From NCBI GenBank assembly GCA_905250025.1, contig CAJNOJ010000002.1, forward strand, positions 434,001 through 498,000: DNA of 64,000 nt, written 5' to 3'. This stretch comes from Adineta ricciae. Its lineage: Eukaryota > Rotifera > Eurotatoria > Adinetida > Adinetidae. The translations under genes were made by a program, and so were the position numbers. Of the stretch, positions 11,977-24,484 are shown piece after piece (the stretch's first letter is position 1; each line of letters starts with the position of its first letter). The notes beneath the pieces are model-generated. The model saw only the letters and a list, made by a program, of their open reading frames with translations, ran no database searches and was not told the DNA's origin.

Positions 11977-14900
11977 GTTCGATGAATATTGACTAGACGA
12001 AAGGTTGCTCTAAAAATATTCAAAGAAGATAGTTCATGTGGTTGAGAGCGAACGACGTGATGATATGGTGGGACTAAGTTTTGGTTTGTTATCAAGATAT
12101 TTCGAACGTACACTCCCTACTTACGTGTTTTCAAGGCAAAAAAAAGAAAGAAAAAAATTATGAGGTATCTACATATTTCTTTCAATTATTTTTTTTCTCC
12201 CTCTCTGCGAAATATTCGAATGTCTTGATGATATCATTTTTTACTTTTATTATACGATGTAATGCAATGATTAGGTATCAATCATCGACTAGGCTATAGT
12301 AATCAACACACTTTGGTTTGTAATCGAATACGGATATACATAGGAATCTACACAATAGTGCAATACTCGATCGTACACTGAAGAAGAGAGGGAGAGGAAA
12401 AGAAATGCTGTACACTATTTCTACTGTGTACATACAAAAGATTGTCTCAGTAGAACACAAGCGAACATTGAATTTCTATTATTCTTGTTCTCTTCTCTGT
12501 AAAAAAAACTTTTTTTTTGTTTAAATGCCAGCAGTTGCCAACTGATCGTGTTTATTCTCCTTTTATACGCATTTTCTATCTATCGAGATGAATCTATCTA
12601 AAAATCTAGTCGAATGTATTACATACAATAAAGAAAAGAAGAAGAGAAGAAATGAGAATTACGTAATCAACAGGAAGAGTCAAACAACCTTGTCCTACAA
12701 GGATAATACAGTTATCGTTTTAGCAGAATGATAAAAAAAACTACGAAGATCAACGTTGTTCTCTTTTTCTTTGTTAACCAACATTACGTCATGGCCCATT
12801 GTGAATTATCTCATATATGAAAAAATTGAAATCGAACTATATGGCATTTCTTATGTATATCTGCACATATAAATTGGTACTTAGAAAAAAATGCATAACA
12901 AACGTCTTTTAATCAATCGTTTAATCAGTTTAGAAGATGGAAGTGGTCGAGCAGAGTAATGGCATAATAATGAATTCTCTGTCAACGTCAAAGTCATCGT
13001 CAATGTTTCCACAGTCCGAAAACAACTGTTATGTTATCCACCTGACGAAGGACATGAGTGTAATATGAGATCAGTCGATCGGTTTGATCCTACTAAAATT
13101 ACACTAATTTTCTTATCGAAAAGCAACGAAATCGAAGAGGAAAAAAAGGCAAAGTTAAGCCAATTCCCTAAACATTAATCATTCTGTTTGTCTAACTCTG
13201 TAAATCTTCAGCCTTGACAGTGATATCATTCATTACTGACTTCTGATACAAACCATCGAAGGAATACCAGTTTTTTCATGTCTTGTCAGTGCTATTCGAC
13301 CTTGAAAGTAAAAAGGAAAGAAATGTCTTCTATTTTCATTCTATCGTAAAAGGCTACTCTGCATGCTTACTTTACAAAGTATTTTTCGAACTGTAAAAAC
13401 GACGAAATTTGCTGTTTCGAGGCGTTTTTCCTCCTCCTATAGCAAACATCAATTTGTAACGACAAAAGAAAGAAAGAATGAGGATCTTCGGGTGTGTTTT
13501 TTATCTGACATCAAGCTGGTTTTCTTAAGTAAAGTCAAACTCACTTGGAATTATAAAGAAGATTACTTCTGATTAATAATTTGTCCTGATTCATCTGAAT
13601 TAAATGGCAAAGAAAAGAATGGTCCCGCTTTCTTTCGTTACTACTTGGTAAGTATAACGACGAAGCCTTGTATGCAAGCGAATACATGACAAAACTGTAC
13701 TTGAAATAAAAATAACCTTGTCAACGTTCGCGAGTTACAAAGAGCGTATAAACAAATCTTGTCTTTCTAGTTTTTATCTATTAGTTCAATTGGATGGTAC
13801 ATTAGAGAGATACAGTCTTATACACGCTTCATTTAGTTCGATTTATATAGTCATTTTCACTCGTTTCAGGCATACATATCGAGAAAATAATCGAATAAAA
13901 AAGTGATCGATCAACTTACCTAAGCAGTTTTGTATAAGATCACTCAATGAGATCATTTCTTTCTCTTTTCTCCTACTGCTTATTGATTACTAATTAGAAA
14001 ATCCTTTTTTGTATGCAATCGTATTCTTTTGTATCTCATTATCTCCTATGGGAAATCCTAGGGGTGAAACAATGATGTGCAAAAGTACTGCGAGAAGACA
14101 AAAGTAACCGATTTCTATGCAACTTGCTAAACATATCAAAGTAAGGTCTTTCTTTCCACAGAACCGAAAAACTGCATGTGGCTTTTTTTTTGCTCGCACG
14201 ACTTTTTTTTGTCCTATTCTCCAATATAGAGAGCACGAGAGTCGAAGCTAATGGAAAAATAAATGCGACTATACAATCTGAAGATAAAAGAGGGCAAGTA
14301 TGTGTACTTCGTCTTTATAAACAATCCATTGTAACTCGTTTGTTTCTGCTTGCGTCAAAGTCATCAGATCATTTAATTACAAACGATTAATTGGAAATAG
14401 AAAGAAATATCAATGATCCATAGATAGATATTTCTAAGAACGAGAAAGCTTCTGCAGCGAATTCTTCGTTGAGTAAATAAGAATAATAACACTTACCGAT
14501 CGTCGGAAAAGAAAGAATAAAAATATGGCAAGTAAATATGATGTTGTTTTTTTTATTTACGCTTCGTTCCTTTCGAACTAAATAGATGGCAGGAGACAGG
14601 TAGAGTCAACTCAGTTGGCTGAAAAACCATGTCGAACTTGCGGTCGGATTGCAAATAGGGAATGAGTTTTTCTCGTGCAAGAGTTCCGAAAAGAGAAAAT
14701 CGTCGAAAATCCATCATAGATAATTTCATCAATGTTTTATTAGATCTGCTTGAAGAGTACTGCCAAAAAACGAGCATTTGCAAGATAAGAACAAGCAAAC
14801 ATGAGGAGATCGTTCCAGCACAAACTGCGGTTAGATTCATGATAAATGCAAAACGTGATAAAAGATTCTTTCGTTCTAAAGCATTTTACGACATAGATTT

Positions 14901-15254
14901 CATCGTTGTAAATTGCATATTTTCGAGTAGCATCAAACAATGCTCGTCTTGCAAAAGAAATGACAATTGATCTGGATAATGTCGAAGCATGAGCTATAAT
15001 TTATTCAGAAGACGAAGAGAAACATTCACTATGCAACAGAAAGCAAACAAGAAGATCACGTTATGTTCTTATTTCTATCGTTGGAAAAGCAACAACACCA
15101 AAGAAATATGGGCTTCTGCATTTCATTAAGTAGTAAGAGAAAGTTAACAGTTGAATGAGTTTGAAAACAAGGGAAAAATAAATGTCAGTGTAGGAAACTT
15201 TGAATTGAATACGATGACCACGCTTTATCAATGATATTTATCACACAAACAGTA
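11977..15254. other. Gene-poor interval, 3.3 kb
   Basis: AT-rich. The left end should hold the promoter of the leucine-rich gene and the right end the MAGT1 3' UTR. Short open frames exist (for example plus 14662-14970 and minus 14553-14840) but their translations show no domain, no splice-supported extension and overlap each other on opposite strands. I see no RNA gene or transposon ends. Confidence 0.5.
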
Positions 15255-17298
15255 TTATTTGAGCAAAAAACTACAAACATAGGATAACGAATTTGGTTGG
15301 AGATCACTGATAGAAGATACAAAATCAGACCTGTATGGATAACCGTGATATTTTGATCGAAAAACAGAAAGAATATAACTGAATAACGAGATGACAATAA
15401 TAAGACCAATAAACGCCATAACGCCTTGAAAAGAGCAACATAAGGTTGTTTATGACGTGGAAAATGTTTCAATTACTTCTGCGTTTTCCTTTTTTCGATT
15501 GTATTTTCGGTGCTTCATTTAACAGGATCATGCCAACACTAACTCCGAAATGTGAAAAAGAAAACGAAAAACGAAGTTAAGGAAAATAAACAAAGATGTC
15601 GTTTCATTCTCTTCTAAAAATCAATTAATTAAAAAAGGATATAGAGTAAGAAGACCTAAAACGACAAAAAGAAACATTGTTATATTCAAAGATCAAATAT
15701 TCGCGAAAACAATCATAACAAAAGCAATAGTAATCAGAAGGAAATCATGGCAATTCAGAAGTCAATTGAGTACACAACACAAATCTTACGATATAAGTCT
15801 CCATGATATACTGATGACCTGAATTGCGGCTGATATATTCCTGCAAATGAGAAACAATGGTTGTCAAGTATTGAAGAGAACCAAGACGAAAATTTTCTTC
15901 GTGGAAAGAATTACATGCGTGTATGAACATCTGAATTGCCTATGAATGACTTTTCATCTGATAACTATTGTTCATGCTAGACTTAACGCTTGATTTTCAT
16001 CTACAAACTACGTATGTTTCGGCAACATATTGCATTTGTGAATCATTGGCAAAGAATTCCTGAAAATAATACGTTTCCACCAATTGTCGCTGCATACACG
16101 CATGTAATTACTTTACCGTAGCATCTTTTCGTGTATTCATAAATGGAGGTCCATTTATATGATTCCAGGTTTGTCCGGATATGAAATAGCACACAACACC
16201 CTAAATAGAAAAGCGAACGGCACTTACAGTGTGTCCTGTTTTTTGGTCGTGATTAGCAAATGTTGAACCATGAATATTGTTCCACATTTGTCCCGAGACA
16301 AAAGTTAAAATAGCGAGCTAAAAGCATATCATGACGCAAAATCTTCTCTGCTGCTCATTTCAACAATAAGAAGTTCGTTTTTCGATGGAAAATCTTCAAT
16401 GCTTACAATAACGAATACTCCCCAAATGAGGTTGTTATACAAAAATGTGAGACTATCTCGTTTAAGATAGAGTAAAGCAGCGATCATTGCCAAAGCGAAG
16501 CCGCTGATGAGAATTCCCGAGTAATCCGGTGGACGATAGATTTCAATCTAGAGAGGAAATACTTTTGATCAGCAAATATTGTAAAGGAACATACTCGAAT
16601 TTCGGTACGATCTTGAACCCATTTTGTTAAGTGCTCAGCAGAAAATCCACGCCTAAAATTTGCTTGAATTCAACCGAAATTTTATCAAATTAGACTCACG
16701 CACCGGTTCAAGTCCAACTGATCGCCTTTTTTTGGTTTGGTTTTCGGCGGGAAATGAATAAAGACTGGTGCCGAGTTGAGTTTCAACTAAAACAACTCGA
16801 ATAAACTTTTCCACAGAGAAAATCAATCACTTACATATTGAAAAACTTCTGCACCTTCATCGAAATCAACCATTGCAAAGAAGAGTTTGTTTGAAAATGC
16901 CTTTGAATAGCGGTAGCTTTGTGCCACAACTTGAAATTCATCATGTGCATGTCTATATATCGAATGAAACGTAAAAAGAAAACAACGAAGTACCTATCAT
17001 ACTTGCACACTCCGCATTGTCGTTGTGGTGATAACGCTGTCAACATGATAATCATCGAATAGTTTTTCGGCGGTGTTCGAACGAAATGTTTGAACCGTTC
17101 ACTATTCAAACGAATCAACGAGTTCTTCGATGACCAATCAGTTAACTGTTGAACTTTATCAGCTAAATTGTTCTATAAAAAATTGAAATGAACGAATCTG
17201 ATTGTTTGAAAATCTTGAATCGATCAGCTAACCTCAGCATGGAGAACATTGACGACGGTACAAGTCCAAAGAAAACATAACCACAGTCGGTGATGCAT
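15255..17298 (-). CDS. MAGT1: Oligosaccharyltransferase subunit MAGT1/TUSC3 (OST3/6 family), with duplicated exons
   Basis: Thioredoxin-fold subunit of the STT3B-type N-glycosylation complex in the ER; it holds acceptor cysteines by mixed disulfides. Signal peptide [20 protein letters not shown] from ATG 17296-17298, then [20 protein letters not shown], the redox motif CGVC in [23 protein letters not shown], and PVFIHFPPK. Membrane part: [19 protein letters not shown], then alternative exons for the lumenal loop (listed separately), [19 protein letters not shown], and the conserved end [12 protein letters not shown]. The exon linking the loop to GMILLNEA and the last codons after YPY are uncertain; I placed the stop at 15255. 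Vertebrates have two paralogues and I cannot say which is closer, so the symbol stands for the pair. Confidence 0.88.
15790..15840 (-). other. MAGT1 alternative exon B2
   Basis: A 51-nt exon encoding [17 protein letters not shown] (acceptor TTTGCAG, donor GTAAGA), a second version of B1 about 170 nt further on. B1 and B2 share the E...NS..QY..ETY pattern. Confidence 0.68.
16012..16059 (-). other. MAGT1 alternative exon B1
   Basis: A 48-nt exon encoding [16 protein letters not shown], with acceptor TTTCAG and donor GTAGTT. It matches the vertebrate loop just before the third membrane helix (HGSSQAQFVAESH). Confidence 0.7.
16117..16200 (-). other. MAGT1 alternative exon A2
   Basis: An 84-nt phase-0 exon (acceptor TATTTAG, donor GTAAAG) encoding [20 protein letters not shown] and a short tail, a second version of exon A1. 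Only 27 nt (16201-16227) separate the two, carrying a complete donor and acceptor but too short for normal splicing. That is the hallmark of mutually exclusive exons kept apart by steric hindrance. Confidence 0.78.
16228..16317 (-). other. MAGT1 alternative exon A1
   Basis: A 90-nt phase-0 exon (acceptor TTTTAG, donor GTAAGT) encoding [20 protein letters not shown] and a short tail. It matches the vertebrate SGQMWNHIRGPPYAHKNP segment. The next exon encodes the same segment again. Confidence 0.8.
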
Positions 17299-17879
17299 GT
17301 GAATAGTTTAATGCAATGTTGCTGTTTTTTTGACAAATAAATTAAACTGGCGTTTCAATTGCAATTGAGTCCGTTGCAACTTTTCATTGGATTTCACAAT
17401 AAATCAAATGGGAAATGAATACAATGGAAATGTCAGAAATGTTGTCAATTTCTTGAGAAATTCATTCTAAATGCTAAAAACTTCAGTTTTTTTTCAAATT
17501 TAAACCAATGTTTCTTTTCAAATAGATGTCATTGTCAGTCAGGATCATTAAAACATTCGATTTTCTCTGAAATTGACTACATTTCTCAAGATTCGATCTA
17601 TCCAGACAAAGGGCAAAGTTCATTTTTATTACGCAGTTGATATATTGCCAAGGACAAGATTTTCTCTTCTCTCTATTTTTCTCTCAACGTTTACATGTAC
17701 TATTCATGAACGTGTTTTCCATTCGATTTCAACTACACACGCACGTTGTTTTTCACTTGTAGAAAAGTCATTCTATCTTCTCTGTTTACAAATAAAAACA
17801 ACGACGATCACCAGTCGAAGTCATTCAGTCTGTTGTTCTATTCGCGTTCGTTTCTACTTTCTTCGTTCTATACATAGAC
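17299..17879. promoter_or_regulatory. Divergent intergenic region
   Basis: About 580 bp between the MAGT1 start (minus) and the first formin (plus). Contains an open frame at 17573-17896 on the plus strand that runs into the formin start, more likely 5' UTR than coding: it has no family features. Confidence 0.4.
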
Positions 17880-19475
17880 ATGCCGAATTACTCTAGCTCT
17901 TCGGTCAACACGGTCGACTGGGCGATGGGTTATGAGGGTAAACATCTTTCCTACATGTATTTTCTCTCTTACAATTCATTTCTTTGTCTTTCAGGCAGTT
18001 GTACAGTCAAACAACGAAATCTTTTAGAAGGCCTACACGTTTCATCAACGCCAATACCGCCGCCATTCCAAGATTTTATCTCACTTGTTCATACAAAGAA
18101 ACGAACTCATACAAGTCTAAGTCTTAGCAGTAACAGTAGTGATGGTAGTTGTTATCTTCCACATCAGACTCCATCACCATTACTCGATCATACCAATTAC
18201 AAATATGCGAAAATTCGTGCACGACCACTTTATAACTTTAATTACAATGAATCAAGTATTTGGACACATTCATCCACATCTACGATGGATACTTTATCGA
18301 ATACATTACCATTCGATATGGATGTTGTAAATAAATTTTTTGTGAAAGAAAATAAAATCATTCAGCAAAGCCCACGAACATCATTCTCAACAACATCAAT
18401 GACCCGATCATTTCAAATACTCGATAAATCGTCTCAAATCACGTATGATGTCACCATGCGACATTTAATTCAATTATTATCGAAAACACACTCAACAATT
18501 GATGATGTTCTTCGCGGAATCGATACAGGCGATATCAACAGTGAATGGTAAGATGGATTTCGATCGTCTTCTCTATTGTTTATTCCACCTAGGCTTCAAT
18601 GTGTCCAACGCTTAAATAAACAGTTTCAAAAGCATTGCAAAAACAAACTCCAATTCGAAACTTTTAATCTCGAACATTTACACGAACTCAATACTGTCGA
18701 ACAGTTCTTCGTACAACTCCTTCGTATACCAAATTACAATTTTAAACTGAAATGTTATCAATATCGCGATGAATCTCATTCCCAATTACTCTTATTACAT
18801 CAAACTATCGATCAGCTATTGCATGGAATCAATCGCGTTCTTAATCACGAACATTTACCGCAAATCTTTCAAATCTTATGTCTTTTATACAACATTGTCT
18901 CGAATAAGTGTGTGCCCGGTCTGGATTTTATTTCGTTAATCGATGCATTGAATTCGCCGACAAATCAGTCGAATAAAACAGTTGCACATGCTTTAGTCGA
19001 AATTCTCGATAAATACTATCAAAATACGTTGCTTCATACGATTAATGATGAAACACTGATTGAATTGAAGAAAGTCCATGCGATTAAATATGATAAAATC
19101 TGTGCAGAGATACGCGAAATCTACGAACAATATCAGCAAATGGCATATGAATACTCTCTGTTAAAAAATAATTACGATTTACCATTATTTATCTCGTCGA
19201 TGCTCTCGGAGAGCAAAATTCAATTCGAAAACTTCTTTGAAAAAGAAAGTCTGCTGAGAAAAGGTGAACGAGACCTCGCTGCATATTTCTGCTCGAACGA
19301 TTTATCAGTTGATTGTTGTTTATCAATGATTGGTCAGTTTATCGATAAACTTCGGTTAGCAAATCTGGAAAACACGAAGGAACAACAACGAAGGTTGTCG
19401 GGCAAAGCAAATGAACGTCAACGTTCAACGTCATTGTTGGTAAACACCGCCGCTTCGTTTTTATCGTGTGTTTGA
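17880..19475 (+). CDS. Formin paralogue 1, short, FH2 domain without polyproline FH1
   Basis: Actin nucleator/elongator family. Three exons: MPNYSSSSVNTVDWAMGYEG, a second exon ending GDINSEW, and a third starting LQCVQRLNKQF; both introns are about 50 nt. The lasso tryptophan is probably in SSIWTHSS; the knob lies around ITYDVTMRHLIQLLSKTHST; the core is EQFFVQLLRIPNYNFKL, ILCLLYNIVSN, and AALYFC-like AAYFCSNDLS with GQFIDKLRLANLE at the end. About 500 residues, shorter than most formins: no GTPase-binding or DID region and only a brief PIPPPF instead of an FH1 polyproline run. This resembles FHDC1/INF2-like FH2 domains but is divergent. Its closest visible relative is the gene at 19705-24484, which faces it tail to tail and shares the intron after NSEW. 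Confidence 0.78.
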
Positions 19476-19704
19476 ATGGAATTTGATGGTTTTATAGTTG
19501 TTATTATTGTTTCTCTGTTTTAAACTACCAGTTTAGTTTCATTGTTCGATGTTATATACGTTTATTTAAAAGAGAAAGAGAGAGAGAAAAAATATATGTA
19601 TAGAGAAAATCAAAAAAAAATGAAGACGAAAGGTGACATTATTGATTTTGTCATTAAAATAGATTCGAATCATTGATGAACAAGAAAGATCAATTTTGCA
19701 CATA
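19476..19704. other. Convergent intergenic region between the two formins
   Basis: Only about 230 bp, AT-rich with GA and A runs; holds both 3' UTRs. Confidence 0.5.
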
Positions 19705-22700
19705 TTACAATCGTTTCGACGAAGTTAGACGTTGAAAAACACTGTTGTTGATCGGAGTTGTTCGACGTAGATCAGTTGTACTTGTTGATTTCTTTCGGTT
19801 GTTCGGTAAACTAGTTGACGGAAGGACATTGGTGAGTGTTGTTTTAGTTGCCGATTTCTGATGGTGATAGGAAGTTGGAGGCTTTCGAATGGATTTCGGC
19901 GATGAGACAGAATTGGAGTCGAGATCACTACTTGAACTGAATAAACGTCGGGTTCGCGGCGAGGGACGTTTGAGTGCGGATGAGTCTTGATTGGCTGCAG
20001 TGGACGTTTGAAAAGCACGAAGAGGCTTTTCAGTTGGTCGGGTGAAGGTCGAGCGAAGAAGTTGACTACTGTTCAAGAAAAAGTTCGGCGGTGAACGTGT
20101 TTTAGTGACGACGGAAGGTTTGGAATGATTGTTAGTGGTAGTGGTGGTGGTTGATGATGAGACGTTTTGACAAGAACTAGCATGGCTAAGACGTGAAGAC
20201 ATCTTGCGAATTTTTGGAGAATTAGGCCTGGATGAGACGTTGGCGACAGGTTGAATAGTACGAGTTTTGCTTTTGGGCTTGGAACTTGTTGTGCGACGAT
20301 TAGAAACTGCCGAACTAGCAGAAGTGGCTGTCTTTGCTACGGCCGTCGTTGTCGTTAAAGTAGACGCTGATGAGACTTCATCCGGTTCTGCGGCAGTTGG
20401 TACCGACGGTAGTGAGGGCGGTGGAGAAATTGCTGGAGTTTTGGATGGCTCATCAGCATCTTTTTCCGTCCATATTCGTCGAGACACAGCACAACGTTGA
20501 ATATGTCGACTCGATCGAATCGAGATAGCTGTAGTGTTGTTATTATTATTACTTGTATATCGCACACTCTCAGCAGACGGTGTACGTTTTGCCATTAGAT
20601 TCTTCACTTGACTCTGGAGTCCATTCGAATTGAACGTTGGATAACTATACGCGGAAGCCGATGTTCGCAGTAAACTTGTTGGTCGACTACTAGACACCGT
20701 TGTTCGTTTATTAATGTTATTACGCATACCACTGTCATGACTCAATCGACGAGTCGAGTTGAATGTTAAACGTCGAGTAAGATCATCTGCCAGAGTTTCT
20801 TCTAACGTGATCGATTTCGTTTCATTTACATTTGTTTCCAATGGACATGATCGCGGAGTGATTTCTACAGGTTCACTCACGTTAGATTGTGTTTCGAAAC
20901 CTTCATCAAGTGTTTCAGAATCAGATAGTAAGAATGCTACGATAGGTAAACTAGGATTCTCCTCATTAGAATGATCAACAGGTACTGACGAACTGGAAGA
21001 TTGTGGATTATCATCTTCACCTGAATTTGTCAACTAAAACAAATTGATTCTTTTCAATAAAACAATCTTCGCTTGAATTGACATCATCAATAGCAGATTC
21101 TGCATGTGTGTACTTACCTCGGTTTGTTAGTGTCTACACGTAAAGCAATGAATGTCTACTTTGAAAAGTTACAACTACGAAGCTAATGCTAGTAATTATA
21201 GAAGAGATCAAACATGCATGTTTTTGTGTTGATGTTATATTAATCTATACTAATGTTTTTCTTTTCTTTTGTTCCTCAGCAGAATATCAATCATTCATAC
21301 AAAACACAGTGTCATATCAATTAGTAGATGCAAAGAACGAAACAAATCATGAATAAAGTTAACAATAAATCAAAAGCGAAACTGAAACCAGATGAAGGAA
21401 AAAACAAAACACGAAAATAGAACTAGAATGAAAAAGATCTTTTTTTTACTAACCATAAAGATAAACCATCACTGTTTCGCAAAGAAAAAAAAACAAATCA
21501 AATCAATATGAAAATGAAAGAGAGAGAGAAAAAAAAGATATAAAGAAGAAGATCAGTCTAATTCACACGCAGTTCCAGGATATGAATGTCTTTCATCGAA
21601 AATTGTTCTTTATATCGGATGTATGCCGTGAAAATTTGCTATCTTCTTAGGTCTAACGAACAGAGTACAAATGGTGTCAAACAAACGAATATGAAAAATC
21701 TTATGTGGCTGTTTTTTTTCTCTTTTAATCAATACCATCCTTTCGAGGACACGGTCATGATCGTTGGTCGGCAAACTTGATGAACTAAACTTGTATACCA
21801 AGGTGTTAACTACAAAAGTAGCAGAAACAAAAAAGAACCAAAGCAAATAAACAACATAACACAACACAACAAAAGGAATGTAATGAGAAAGAAAAAAAAC
21901 TAGAACGGTCAACGAAAGAATTAATTTGGCAAAAAAAAGAAGAAATATGTGTTAGTAAACTACAGACTAATCATAGGTGGGATATTTAAGAATCAGCTTG
22001 TATATACTAGATTTCTTTACCTCAGGTGGATTTGAAATATCGGTTGATGTAACTGGTGTTAGCGTAGATGGATATGTGGAATTCTCTTTATTGTTGTCAT
22101 CGTCGTTATCGGAATATTGAAAATGTTGATAATCAGTGAATGAAGGTGTTAATGATGCGTTGGTTTTGTATTCATTCGAGGAGATTGAATCATTTGGTGT
22201 TGATTGATCAGTGGAAGGATCAAATAGACGTCGGATGGGTGTTGTTAAGTAAAACGACGGTCGAATTTCACAAACAGATATAACACGAGCTGCTGTTGTT
22301 GATGGTTCATTCGATGGTAACGAATGATCATCATTCATATCTGTATCCGTTGAATTCATTTCTTCACTTGTTGTTGTCGCAGTTGAACAATCCATTTGAT
22401 TATCTTGATCGATGTCTTTTTCCTTATTAGTTATCGGAGAAATAAATACATCGTCACACGTTTGTTCTTGTTTCGGTGTGCAAATCGGTAGAGCGTTGAA
22501 TGGTCGTTTAGGGAACACGGTCTTCGCTGTGGGTGAATGGCCACGTTTGCGCGGTATTGCATTTGATAGAAGATTTTGGGTACGTATTGCGGTTGGGACT
22601 GGAGGTGCGGTTGTTGCTGTGGCTACTGCTGATTCCATTTGTTCTTGTTGTTGTTCATCATTGATATACGAAACATCACGTGATGATGCACAAAAGCGCT

Positions 22701-24484
22701 CTCGAGATGTTTTATTGACTTTTACACGTTGTCGAGCCGTGGTTGGTGTTAATGGAACGTTCAGATGATCACGGAATATATTTGTATCTGAACCATATTG
22801 ATTTTGAGAGCTTCGTAATAGGCGCGACGTTGTCGGGGTTTGAAGAATTCGGTTTTCATACGCTCGCTGTTGTTGAAGTTGTTGTTTGAGTAACAGGTCA
22901 TTTCGACGACGTTGTTCAACATTTTGCATATGAGCTAAACGAAGTTTATCAATAAACTGCCCTAACGTTGATAAACAGGTTTCCAATGACAAATCCCAAA
23001 TACAGAAATAACTTGCTAAATCTTTTTCACACTTTTTTATCTTGTTTTCATCGTCAAACAATCGCGTGAATACACCTTGCATATCATTTAAACTTGTCTT
23101 GATATGTTCCGGTAGAAGGATTAATTGTTGTTGTAATTCCCTTAATGTACTATTCAATTGCTTGTAACGCGTGTATAATAAACGTATATCAATATAGATT
23201 GGTATATACTTTAGTGCAGATAAATCTTTCAGTTTTAATAATATTTGATTATCAAATATATTCAACAAGTTGGGATATTGTTCTTCTAATAGATGGCAAA
23301 GAACATGTGCGATGGTGATATTTTGTTTCGGTGTGCGAGTGGACAGGACAGAAAGAAGTGAATCGAAATGAAGACCAGGAATTGTTTTACCCGTTATACT
23401 GTTATAAAGTAAACAGAGTAAATGAAGTGTACCTGGTAGTTGTTCGTTGTTTAAGATAACTTGGACACTTTCAAGAAGATCATGAATGTGTTTAGTCATA
23501 CGTTCAAGTTGAGTTGGCGCTTCTTCGAGAAATTTCAAGTAAATTAGTTTAAACTCGTAGGCTGGTACACGAACAAGTTTAACGAAAAATTGTTCAATGA
23601 GTACTAAGCCATGTGTCGAACCTTTGTGTGCTAAGACTCGAGCTTTGTCTTCAGGTCGTTTATCAAATTGTTTGTTCAGAGCAGTAACAGCGTCAAGCCT
23701 AGAACAATAAAGAATCTCCTTAGTTTCACGAAATCTACCGACTCTGTTTGCTTAATTTGAAGCTTTAGAAATGTGTTTACCGAGAAAATAAATTTAGCGT
23801 CTGATAATAACACTTACCATTCCGAATTCATATGTGTTTCATCAATAGCTCGAATAACATGATCAATACTTGCATCGTCATCGTGATCTTTCTTAACCAA
23901 TTGAAGTAAATGACGCATAGGTACATCATAAAGCATTTTAGATGTAGCATCAAGTAAAACAAATGATAGTGGTCCATCATCAGTCATATTGCCAAGACCT
24001 CCTCCTCCTCCTCCGATAAATGATGTTGTAAGACTTGATCGTCGATAATGACCTGTCATTGACGAGTTTGATTCACCATAATGTTGATCAAAAACAGTTT
24101 GTTGTATTCGAAGATTTGGTAAAACACGTCGTGTCCAAATATTGTTGCCAGCCATGAGCATTGTTGGAACAGAACGTGCTTGAATTTCGGTAACATTCGC
24201 ACGATTAACAACGAGATTAACTTCTTGATGTGGAAGTAATACTTTACATGAGTTATTAGTGTTGTTGTTAAACACAGGTGGTGCAGGGGGTGGAGGAGGA
24301 GGAGGCGGTAATCCAACGAAACCATCAGAAGGCGACTGGCTTGATGTCATGTTTGCTGTAAGTAGAGAAAACAATGTGCAATACTTATGTAAAACAACAA
24401 AATCTGTCGAATGAACGAACCAATTTTAAAAACATCATCAGTAGGTGAAGAATATTGAAGAGTCGTCGTCGGAGTGGTCAACAT
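19705..24484 (-). CDS. Formin paralogue 2 with FH1-FH2 and long basic Ser/Thr-rich tail
   Basis: Starts at ATG 24482-24484 (MLTTPTTTLQYSS), spliced in frame to NMTSSQSPSDGF. FH1 is a short polyproline run (24278-24310), followed by the lasso NNIWTRRVLPNLRIQQ, the knob MLYDVPMRHLLQLVKK, an exon end at HMNSEW, then EQFFVKLVRVPAYEFKL, LLCLLYNSITGKTIPGLHFD and GQFIDKLRLAHMQNVEQRRR. The rest is a low-complexity, Ser/Thr-rich tail. At ISNPPE a GTAAAG donor can join across about 990 bp to an acceptor TTTTAG at 21034, giving LTNSGEDDNPQ in frame and a further 440 residues rich in Ser, Thr and Arg that end SKRL at 19705. Without that splice the protein stops at 21967. Basic tails of this sort bind microtubules in FHDC1; that role here is inference. 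Confidence 0.78.
21034..22020 (-). other. Long intron or alternative 3' end of formin 2
   Basis: Unusually long for this window (about 990 bp against the usual 50). The first 54 bases continue the open frame to a stop at 21967 (KKSSIYKLILKYPTYD), so an unspliced transcript would end the protein there. A minus-strand GTAAGT donor near 21115 could mark an internal exon or an alternative first exon for the tail; joining it between the flanking exons breaks the frame. Confidence 0.55.

Noticed and set aside
14553-14970. Overlapping frames on both strands that look semi-coding
   Set aside because: Neither shows a known domain, splice-supported extension or conserved motif, and both cannot be right; left as intergenic.
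16695-16725. tRNA-like T-arm GGTTCAAGTCC
   Set aside because: Chance match inside a MAGT1 exon/intron boundary; no other tRNA arms around it.
19725-20974. Several open frames on both strands overlapping the formin 2 tail exon
   Set aside because: They are shadows of the Ser/Thr-rich minus-strand exon, whose frame joins the formin exactly across the intron.
22412-22768. 118-codon plus-strand frame
   Set aside because: Antisense to the formin 2 exon; Val/Gly-rich because it mirrors Thr/Pro/Ser codons.
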